In this document: positions 55,542-64,000 of the stretch, piece by piece
Layout of the letters: each line of letters starts with the position of its first letter
Numbering within the stretch: the stretch's first letter is position 1
Source: Rhizoctonia solani
Taxonomy: Eukaryota; Basidiomycota; Agaricomycetes; Cantharellales; Ceratobasidiaceae
DNA length: 64,000 nt
Direction: 5' to 3'
Assembly (NCBI RefSeq): GCF_016906535.1
Contig: NC_057370.1
Coordinates: forward strand, 496,001 to 560,000
Made by a program: the position numbers and the translations under genes
The notes under the pieces: generated by a model
Seen by the model: only the letters and a program-made list of their open reading frames with translations
Database searches by the model: none
Told to the model about the DNA's origin: nothing

Positions 55542-57798
55542 TCACCACTTCATAGATTCGCTGTTTCCGTACCAATTCTTTGCTCCAACTACTTCATAGT
55601 CTTTCCAGTTGGGCTTACGGAACGACCACCATATATGTATATTCCCACCCGGCCACAAGCTCGAGATTTTTCCGTCGAGCCCTAGATGGAAGTTCAATAG
55701 ACAGCGGACCGGGGGATAAATGACGGAACGAACCTTTGCGGTACCAAGAATGGCAGCTCGGCCAAACATGGTCTTTGAGGCTGTACTGTAACCATTGGTT
55801 GAACTTTTGAGTCGAGTCGGCACGTGGAACGACACTGCTAATTTTCCTTCTAATACAGGTTTGAACAGTTGCATGGCGTAATTCATCTTGGGTAAAATGT
55901 CAGTATTGAGTTGTCATCCGGTATTCAGCGTCTGAAACGCACCTGGATCTCCTCCATGTATATGACGGAAGAATGGCCTAGAAGATAATTAGAGAGATAA
56001 ACTATTCTGACAATTAGAACAACTTACCAGTTGCGCTGTTGGGGCCAAATATCGTAATCCAGTTCGGGAATCCGGGAATGGTCGTTCCCATATATCCAGT
56101 TGGCCCATTTTCCTTCTCATAATAGTCTCTGAGAGTCTGTCCGTTGATCCCGGTAACATCAAGAGTCATAGAGCCCGCAATGTCGAACCCAGTAGCAAAG
56201 GCAATAACGTCGAGTTTATGTTCCTTCCCTGAGACACACTTCACGTTAGATTGAAAGAGGTTTAGTTGTTGTTAAAGGGAGAGATTTCATACCAGACTTG
56301 GTTTCGATGCCTGTAGGTGTTATTTTGGTAATAGGATCAGATTCCAATTCCACATTAGGTCTGTTCAGGGCCTCGAAATAACCAGGGTCAAAGACGACAC
56401 GTTTGCAACCAAATGCTACATCGTGAGTCATATCAGAATCTCACTCGCTTCCTTTTCGTAACTCAAACGTACGATAATTAGGGGTCAGCTGCTTATGGTA
56501 TTTGGCGGGAGTGATGCTTCGCATGCGGCGAAGCATAAGCTGATGGAATGCTTTGAGTTGCGAAGGTATCTAGGAGAATGGCAATACTCACCTTTTCGAC
56601 CACTTTTCGAGCCGCGACAGAGATGAAGTTGCCCTGGTAGTGGTGATAAAGCAGTTCACACTAGCCGAGCTCAACTGAATACATGATATTGACGCATGTA
56701 ATCAAATGGACATACCGATGCAGCAAGGGTGTAGCGTAGTGACTTTAATACGAATGGAACGTGGGCGAATATCCATTGTATCACTGGAGGTACCCGTGCT
56801 TGTGGCTAGCGGAAATGTATCTGATCAGAAAGTTGATACGTCATGGGAGAGTTGTTTATTTTACCCTAGGGATATACCAATTTGGGGTTCTGCAGAAATT
56901 TACTACCGAAGTGGAGCTGTTCTCGGAAATCGGAGGTAGTATTTGAGAGCTACGTGTAATGTATATTTAGCCAACGAAGTTGACGATTACACATACAAAA
57001 TACTTACCCGGCACACCCGCTCCCGATGAGCCCGACTCGCTTACCCTCCAATTTAACGCTATGATCCCACATTTGCGCATGCAGAATTTTACCCTGGAAA
57101 GATTCCCTGCCGGGAATATCTGGCCAAAGAGGATTGACGAAAACCCCGATGGCGGAAATCACGAGCTTCGCCTTGATTTCTCTACGCTCCTTTGTCCGAG
57201 AGTCCTCGAGCTTGATTGTATAGTACTGCTTTTTCTCATTCCACTCTGCGGATAAAAATTCGGTATTATATTTGATACGAGACTCGATGTTGTGTTTTCT
57301 GGCGAGGTGTTTCCAGTACTCGTAGATTTCCCGACGAGAAGCAAAGAGGCAGCTCCAGTTCGGGTTGGGGTCAATCGAGAGGCTATTTCCCGGGTCATTT
57401 CGAGCCATATGTACAGCTCCGATGTAGACTTACGAGTACCAATGAATAGGTATGTCACAGGCGCAGCCAGGATAGTCGTTTTGCTTTGAGAAGCATGTCA
57501 ACCTCATCATACGAATCCATCCATGTCAGCCAACTTGTACTTACCCACCAGGTTCCTCCTAGCTCTGAGGCCCGTTCATAGATCTTTATACTTCTGTTAG
57601 TCTGTCTCAAGGAGCATTCGGGACATTCTTACCGTATAATCATATAGTCCCATATCGACTTGCATTTTAATGGCTGCGGTAAGCCCACCAACACTGATTG
57701 AAACCATGTTGTCAATGCAAATACTCGAGTACGATGAACCAACCGTCTCACCCGGCACCAATGATAATAACATTATGCACTTTATCTGTGTCTGCCAT
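55542..57798 (-). CDS. flavin monooxygenase, Baeyer-Villiger type
   Basis: Inserts oxygen next to a ketone using FAD and NADPH. Minus strand, ATG 57798. First nucleotide-binding motif IIIGAGVGGLTAAIK (spliced), then IYERASELGGTW, GCACDIPIHWYSLSI, FASRREIYEYWKHLARKHN, VISAIGVFVNPLWPDIPG, and the type I BVMO fingerprint FxGxxxHxxxW as FQGKILHAQMWD. The NADPH loop GLIGSGCAG is followed by FCRTPNWYIPR, QWIFAHVPFVLKSL, YHHYQGNFISVAA, GCKRVVFDPGYFEALNRPNV, DVIAFATGFDIAGSM, GFPNWITIFGPNS, and a Trp-rich end; TGA 55542-55544. About ten short introns. The layout fits fungal 4-hydroxyacetophenone-monooxygenase-like enzymes; the true substrate is unknown. Confidence 0.88.
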
Positions 57799-58449
57799 AA
57801 TTTTTCTCAAAAATCTGCAAGAGGGATGTTGGGGGGTTCTTCACCATCCTATTAGCGGTCCGCCCGGACCTTTATATTGAAGGCCTTAGATTGGACAGGA
57901 AGACTAGGGTAGAATAGAACTTGGTTATATCAGGAAACACGTTTTGCACCGACAACATGAGAACACCCGGCTATAAGGACAAATGCTTCGAGCTCCGACT
58001 GTATCCTATATAAGTGGTGCACAAGTGCAAGCGACGTTCCCATCAGGATCCGGAGCTTCGTAGCGAATACCTTCCTGGATTCAGGAGACCACTGGGCAGA
58101 ACCATATACGTAACTTACAGTACTCCACTTGTCAACATCAAAGCTGCCATTTACTGTGCTGAGAACTACAAGAAATCCTGATGGGCGAATTTCAAGCGAC
58201 ACCAGTCCCGATACCACTTTTCTATCACAAAGTTCGCCAGGAGGACTTTACGGCTCTCATTCATATAAACAACGATTGCTGCGGGGAGTTATGCAACATA
58301 TGTTTTAAGGCCGCCAACGTATTCACATAAAAATGAAATGCTCGTGAATGAATGCACCATGTCTCGAGGGCAATAACAAAAAGTCCGCTAAAAGTCTAGA
58401 CTGCAGTCGGCTCGGACCATCTCGACTAGTACTGTCCCTGGGATTCCGG
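57799..58449. other. intergenic
   Basis: BVMO promoter side and 3' side of the SDR gene. An ORF at 57930-58217 (-) lacks domain signal. Confidence 0.45.
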
Positions 58450-59736
58450 TTAGAGTCGCGGCTTAATCATGCGCTGAACCGAGGACGGATCGAGGATTCC
58501 GGCAGGATAAGGAAGTGCGGGGCGATTGGTGTGGAGATCCCCACCATCCACTCCCTAACATGGAGTTTAGATGATCGCATAATTAGGCTGAGATAAGCAA
58601 CTTACGATAGTTTGCCCTGTAATCCAGCTCGCGGCGTCACTAAATAGGAAGACTGCCGCATTTGCAACATCCCCTATGCTCCCCATCCTTTGCAGCGGGA
58701 TGTCTGAATTAACTCCCAACCCTAAGGCTTTTTTGTCTTTATCGTCGAGTTTGGCTCCTAACCGATCCATCCCTTCGGTACCACCAATAGGGCCTATCCT
58801 CGTTCAGTTAACATCAACATCACAAAATCGTCTCGAATATAATTTACCTGGAGCAATTACATTACTTCGTACACCACGTGGTCCTTCCTCTACGGCCAGG
58901 ACTTGGCTAATGGCATCCACACCCGCCTTTGCTGCTGACACGTGAATCTGTACTTTGGCAATAAGGATTTGCTTATGTGAGATTGGTTGAAGGCCTTACT
59001 TGCCACGGAGTCCCTCGATAATGCAGAAGTGCTGAAACCATAATGTAGGCACCATGTTGCTCACGTACATAAGGTAGAGTCGCTTTGACCGTGTGGTAGG
59101 TACCCAGCTGATCCATACAAGTGAGTTTAATGTATTTGGATAATCAGCTGTACCTACAGTGTCAATTTCCATCACAGTTCGGAAGCCGTTTTCCGAAACA
59201 GCTTCGATAGGTGCCAAAAAATTACCAGCAGCACCTGATATACAATGAGTGGATAGTCGGTCGGGTAGTCGGACCCAACTCACCACAAATAACAAAGTCA
59301 ATGCGTCCATACTCGGATATGGTCGCGTCGACAGCAGCGCGCAATTGCTCTGGTTTACGGACGTCAGCTTGAAGTGGGATACACTTCCGGGCCGTTGAAG
59401 AGGACAGTTCTTTTGCCGACGAGGTCAGCCGATCTAGTCTGCCAGATGGTCATTGGTTTATGAACACATATAGACCCATGGAATGGAGCTTACTTTCTGC
59501 CTACTATAGCAGCATTTACACCATGCTTCATCTATTGAAGTAAAACGTAAATTTTGATACTCAAGACTAGACTTGTAATCTAAAACAATTACCATTGCCT
59601 CAACCATGCCTTTACATATTCCACTCCCACCACCAGTGCAAAACAACACCTTGCCATCGAATATATTATCCTTGAAGGTGGACGTAGATGGGTTGTAAGG
59701 CGATGTATACGGGGTCGTGCTTGGTGCGGGGGCCAT
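58450..59736 (-). CDS. peroxisomal 2,4-dienoyl-CoA reductase-like SDR
   Basis: Reduces 2,4-dienoyl-CoA with NADPH during breakdown of unsaturated fatty acids. Minus strand from ATG 59736: [38 protein letters not shown] (cofactor loop TGGGSGI), then [116 protein letters not shown] and end MIKPRL, TAA 58450-58452. The family lacks the usual SDR Tyr, and SAAKAG with a preceding His is the pattern here. The last three residues PRL fit a type 1 peroxisomal targeting signal. An in-frame ATG-initiated extension of about 80 residues exists upstream (to about 59985). Confidence 0.88.
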
Positions 59737-60115
59737 TGCGGTTGGTGCGGTTAATGTAGCTAACAAGCTGACCGGCTGGGTATTTAAGTACTTCCGAGCA
59801 ACCGGTGGTCTACGCCAATACTGGCGCTGAGCGGCTGGAGGGTCACCTGACCAGTCTTCGTGCATATAATTGAGAAGGTCATGAGTCGTGACCATCAATA
59901 TCCCTGGGGACGTGTGGCCGATACTCGAGGAAGCCTGTTGAGAAGGATTCTCCGAGCCGCTGAAACCGTTACACTTAGTGGTCATAAGCGCGTAAAAGTG
60001 CCCGCAACAATTGAACGGTCGTGAGGACGACACAATGTATCCTTTTTGAGAAGATTATTTTATTTAACCACATAAGCAAGTTACACAATGTCCCTTTTTC
60101 ATTTGCTCATCTACA
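59737..60115. other. leader of the SDR gene with an in-frame open extension
   Basis: The frame of the SDR gene stays open upstream to an ATG near 59985 (HDLLNYMHEDWSGDPPAAQ, YWRRPPVARKYLNTQPVSLL). It could be a longer N-terminus, for example a second targeting signal, or merely 5' UTR. The rest is 3' flank of the aminotransferase gene's neighbour boundary. Confidence 0.4.
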
Positions 60116-61961
60116 TCAAGCGCCATCAATTACTTCCCTAACAACCTTTGCCAAGCGTCTCAGTGCCTCATCTACAAGTTCGATGTCCATGACACTAAAT
60201 GCTGTTCGTACGTATGCTGTCTTTCTCCCACTGGGGAAAAATATCTGCCCAGGAACGGCAATTACACCTCCGGCTAAAGCCTTAGTGCTGATAAGCTGAT
60301 AAGAGTCTTCGTCAGGAACGTTAAGTCTGAACCTGATCAAGGGAAGATATTAAAAAAAAAATTAATGTGGAGCATGACAAATGCTAACCAGAAGAAAAGC
60401 CCGGCCTCTGGTCGCGTCCATTCTGCCAACGGTTTTTCACCTTCGGGCTTGAAGTGCTTATACATTGCAGCTTCGAATGCATCCCGTTTAGCTCGATAGA
60501 ATCCAGAGATATTATTAATATGTGCGCGGAAGCCATCGTAGCCCCAATGTTTGAGCATAGCGAGCGCAATAACTTGAGTGGTGCTGTTGGCTTGAAGGTT
60601 TGCTGCTGATGTCTATTGCCACGATGAGCTCCAAGATGAGTGATTATTCTTAGCAAGCTTACATGCGAGTTCATAGCCTTGATGAGCCCCGGAGGACCAG
60701 TTGCGAACCCAATGCGCATACCTATAAACAATTTTGGGCTGAGTATATAAACTATATGCGCATGGATCGAACATACCTGACGACAAAACTTTGGAGAAAC
60801 TGTCAAGGCGTAGCACGCGACGCTGTTTGCCGCTTAACGACTTATCTTCGAGCGCAAGATAGGAAGGCGCCCTTTCTTCGGATCCAAAGTACAGATAATA
60901 ATAAGGATCATCTAGAGGATTATTAGAACCTGAAATCGAACTTAATGAATAGCCTACCTTCGAGAATCAAGAAATCATGTTCTTCAGCAAGCTTTAAAAC
61001 CTCCTGTCTCCTATTCAATGGCGTTGTAGCTCCAGTTGGATTGCAGCCATAAGGAACAGTATATAGTGCCTTGGGCTTTGGTTTGTCCTTTGGCCAATCA
61101 GACAAGATCCCGCGCAAGTGATCAATTGAAATGCCGTTAGGGTCGGTCTCCACCTCTGCAGAAACATGAGTCATGCATCAAAACGCTGGATCGTTGCCTT
61201 ACCAATCATGTCAGGCTCCAGGGTTTGAAGAATGGGCAATACGCCCCTATAAAGATGCTAAGCTCGTGTAAAGTAGGCCTAAGTCCCCAGAACTTACGCA
61301 TAGACAGGTGCCTCGACCAAGATTGCGTCACCTGGATCTAGTAGGCATGTAAAGATTTTGTACATGAGGTCCTGACTTCCACTTCCAACCGTTAGCTGCA
61401 AGTTCACGTCATCAACGGTGATGCCGTGTTCTTTGAGCTGAAAATCAGCCAGCAACGCCCGAAGATCTGGCACACCGTCGGTAAAGTTATATTGAAGAGC
61501 AGTGGCGAGTAAATTTCCGTCTATTTTCAAGGTTTCGCGTACGGGTTCACCTCCAGATGGCGAGTAAGGCTGAGGCGCGTCTGGAGCACGGAGTGTAATA
61601 GATATTTCGTCAATAGGGAACGTGGATTGGTTGGGTTTTCCCGCGAGTAATGAGATGATGCCAGGCGTTTTCTCTAGTGGGAGGAGACCACGGACTAATT
61701 ATAGGAATACCTGTGAATTCAAAGGTGCACGCCAGCAGAAGTATTTCACTCACTCCCATCAATAGTTCTAAGGGTAGTTCTCCGAGCAAGGAACCGCGAA
61801 TAGTCATTCTGATTGGTTGTTTTCTACCAATTAAGGAACGTCATTTAGTGACAACTACACAACGCATTTATTAAGAAGCCCACATTTGCCTCTGGAGACA
61901 GTTTCAGTTTTGAAATTTCTGGAGCATCTTCGGCCGTCGAGTTGATGGCAGTTGGAGGCAT
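60116..61961 (-). CDS. aminotransferase class I/II (aromatic / 2-aminoadipate type)
   Basis: PLP enzyme of the Aro8/kynurenine-2-aminoadipate group. Minus strand, ATG 61961 (MPPTAINSTAEDAPEISKLK). Spliced order: YSRFLARRTTLRTIDG, RGLLPLEKTPGIISLLAGKP, YSPSGGEPVRETL, LQYNFTDGVPDLRALLADFQ, LQLTVGSGSQDLMYKIFTCL, DPGDAILVEAPVYA, ALYTVPYGCNPTGATTPLNR, EEHDFLILE. The PLP lysine sits in LRLDSFSKVLSSGMRIGFA, then AGLFFW, FRLNVPDEDSY, GQIFFPSGRKTAYVRTAFS and end REVIDGA, TGA 60116-60118. The full set of family motifs (N of NPTG, Y, SFSK lysine, R near the end) is present, so it should be active. About ten introns. It could supply or remove 2-oxo acids of aromatic amino acids. Confidence 0.9.
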
Positions 61962-62921
61962 TCTGAATGACTTCCAAAGAGTGGAATAGGAGGCAGGTAC
62001 TTGGATGCCGTCGTCGCTAGTTGTAAGAGTAATGTATTCATTTTCGGCTTTTATTCCGATCACATGTACGAGTCATTCAGTGCGGTTTATATGTAATTAC
62101 CTTGTGCTGACCAAGCGACTTGGCCCTGGAAAAGGCTTATTGCAAATTTAGAAAGAATGCAAACACAGCCCTTTGATCCAGGTACAATGCAAAATAACAC
62201 CCGCCCCACAATCGGAACCTTTCTCTACCCCGGCAGTTGTCGTGTATAGGATAATATCTAGTTTTCCCGTTACCGGCGGTACGCTAAAAATAATAGCCAG
62301 ATTGCAGCTGTCGAGCATGCAACAAGAAGCTTCTCCAGTCCGGTTGAAAATGAAGCTCACCCCGTCGTCGTGGTCGTTAATCAAACATTCACACGTGGCG
62401 ACGCATTTTGGGACAAGGGTTTCAGAAGCCAGTATGAATGAGAAGGCTAATATATGTAAGCGATGTTATACACTAGATATATTATTGCTAAGGAAAGTGC
62501 TGTATGAGGTCGAGGGATATGTTATATGATCGCCAAGGAACAGAGGTACCCACGTATGTACGGGACAACACAACCGGACGATGTCATATGGAAATGGGGC
62601 TCACATGCCTGCGGTCCGCAGTTCCCTGTTTCTCGGATACGCCTCGCAACCAAGAAGCCAGGCTTATTGGAGTCCACCTATCATAGGCTATAAGACACCT
62701 AGCTGCGGCAGCAATTCGGGTTTCTGTACGCATAGCTGGCCTTCCACGCTCTTCCAGGTAAGTAAGCTACCGTAGCTTGTGTCACCACTCTCACTCATGC
62801 GCATTCATTTCATAAAGGTGCAAGAGTGCATTTTATTGTATAAACGGCATACAGTCCGCTTTCCACATTCGCTTCTATCCCTTGTCTCGCCACTCGTTTC
62901 CCCCCTGCTCAGTTCGCGAAA
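61962..62921. other. divergent promoter region
   Basis: Lies between the aminotransferase (-) and ferric reductase (+). A strong pyrimidine tract ending CTGCTCAG at 62911 looks like a 3' splice site, so the ferric reductase may have a 5' UTR intron. No other gene seen. Confidence 0.45.
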
Positions 62922-64000
62922 ATGGCCGGCGCTCCAGCTGCTGCAGCACCATCAGCTCCTTGTCCAACGACGATATTGGATTCTACACTGATATATTGAT
63001 TTTATTCGTTCTCTTATTCTTCACTATCACCGCTCTGCCTCGCCTCTTTGCTCGATTAAGCCATCGTACAGCATGGAGAGACGGCTGGATCATCCTTCGT
63101 GGCTCATCTTCCTCGAACAAGTTTGCATCGACCAACTCGAGCGAATTCAGCGTTACCCGTAAACCGACATATTCGTCCAATGGCGGTCTTTCACGCTCAA
63201 ACACTCAAGGCGGTCTCTCTCGTTCCAACACCAAAGTCGGTCTCTCGCGCTCCAACACCAAAGGGGCGTTCACCACGGAAAGCGAGACGTACGAATCGAC
63301 CTATGTCCAGCACTCGTCATTCAACGTCAATGTCGTTCCTCATTTACGTGCCGCTCGTGGGGTCCAGGGCCACGAGCCTACCCGCGTACCGTCCTACCAC
63401 TCGATGCTTCACCCGGTCTCGAAATTCGTTTCGACTCGGTATGCAGGGTACTCTTTCGGACAGTATATCGTCTTGTTCGGATACGCTGCTCTGATCACCG
63501 TCGCGATGTTCCTGTTTGGGAATCCGGTACGAATATCAAGCGTGCTGGGTTTGTGTGTATTTCGCAGATTCCTGTCGTTTTTGCGCTTGGAACAAAGAAC
63601 AGTCTGGTTGGGTCCTTGGTTGGGATGGGGTATGAAAAGGTGAGTGGGAAGAGATCGAGAGTGGGTGTATGCTCATTCGTTATTGGCTAGTTGAACTATA
63701 TCCACCGATGGGTTGGCCAACTCATGTTTATCACTGGTTTATTCCATGTTGTCGGATATCGTAAGTACCTGCTGCCAGTTTTATCCCTCGAACCAAATGA
63801 CGTTGGAATTAGTCGTCAAATGGACCAAATCTGGTGTTCTCCCGCTCGCTGCCAAGAACCAGTTCTGGGGCTGGATGGCCTTTGGTGGGCTCGTATTCTG
63901 TGCGATCCTCTCCCTCCCGGCGATTCGTCGTTCGTCGTACACGATCTTCTGGCATTCGCACTGGATCGGGCTGGTCATCATGTTGTTTGCCGTATGTGCC
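62922..64000 (+). CDS. ferric reductase-type transmembrane protein, 5' part (runs off the window)
   Basis: FRE/NOX family: moves electrons from cytosolic NADPH across the plasma membrane through two haems to reduce metals. ATG 62922 (MAGAPAAAAPSAPCP). A membrane helix (DILILFVLLFFTITALPRLF), a Ser/Asn loop with three GLSRSNT repeats, then helices YSFGQYIVLFGYAALITVAM, PVFALGTKNSLVGSLVGMGY, LNYIHRWVGQLMFITGLFHV and IFWHSHWIGLVIMLF. His residues in YIHRW, LFHV and FWHSHW are the haem ligands of the family. Exons join cleanly except near 62962, where the ATG frame and the NDDIGFYTD frame differ by one base: a missing base or a non-canonical start. FAD/NADPH domains lie beyond 64000. Confidence 0.85.

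Noticed and set aside
57930..58217. Minus-strand ORF between the BVMO and SDR genes
   Set aside because: No domain, no splice context; lies in the likely 3' region of the SDR gene.
1..64000. CRISPR arrays, bacterial operons or replication origins
   Set aside because: No regularly spaced repeats; introns, chromodomain elements and Rpb7 show nuclear fungal DNA.

Overview
The window looks like nuclear DNA from a filamentous basidiomycete. Genes are split by many 45-90 bp introns with GT..AG borders and CTAAC-like branch points. Products include secreted multicopper oxidases, a DOMON haem protein, a Baeyer-Villiger-type monooxygenase, an intradiol dioxygenase and a ferric reductase, and chromodomain-carrying Ty3/gypsy elements are present. 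An Agaricomycete of the Rhizoctonia/Ceratobasidium kind would fit, but that is inference; nothing here fixes the species.

Layout. 0.3-1.5 kb: a decayed 5'-methylthioadenosine phosphorylase gene (-). 2.6-12.7 kb: copy A of a laccase-type multicopper oxidase with its promoter (+). It is frameshifted, and its penultimate intron holds a nested retroelement: a solo LTR (TSD ATGCG) that was itself hit by a 6.27 kb chromodomain Ty3/gypsy element in the opposite orientation (TSD GTGTG). 13.45-20.52 kb: a second Ty3/gypsy element (+, TSD CTAGC), carrying a 435 bp TRIM-like mini-LTR element and, inside the reverse transcriptase, a solo LTR of the same TRIM. 22.8-41.5 kb is ordinary gene space: a Gln/Pro-rich coiled-coil protein, RNA polymerase II subunit Rpb7, a GATA-like zinc-finger protein, an intron-containing initiator tRNA-Met, a small membrane protein, a type I membrane protein, a DUF1365 protein and a secreted DOMON haem protein. 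43-46.3 kb: copy B of the laccase (-), apparently intact, so A and B form an inverted segmental duplication about 38 kb apart. 48.4-62 kb: a possible small secreted protein, then a set that could act on aromatic compounds (secreted intradiol dioxygenase, alpha/beta esterase, BVMO, peroxisomal 2,4-dienoyl-CoA reductase-like SDR, aromatic/2-aminoadipate aminotransferase), interrupted by an Nbp2/Skb5-like SH3 gene. 62.9-64 kb: the start of a ferric reductase that runs off the window.

The retroelement story is the richest part. Both chromodomain elements place a canonical GGGAAAA slippery heptamer at the gag stop, followed at 6-7 nt by a possible stem, so Gag-Pol is probably made by -1 frameshifting. 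Both are inactivated mostly by C-to-T/G-to-A changes at CpG (CGA to TGA stops; YLDD to YLDN; SDRG to LDCG), and the same CpG loss affects the 3' half of laccase copy A beside the insertion but not its 5' half or copy B. The TRIM has 173 bp LTRs with tRNA-like A/B-box sequence, a primer-binding-like site and a polypurine tract. Its tract/LTR junction closely matches that of the second Ty3/gypsy element, which makes that family its candidate mobiliser.

Single-base indels appear in several otherwise good genes (zinc-finger gene near 30,043, ferric reductase near 62,962, laccase copy A). Some may be assembly errors and should be checked before any of these genes is called dead.
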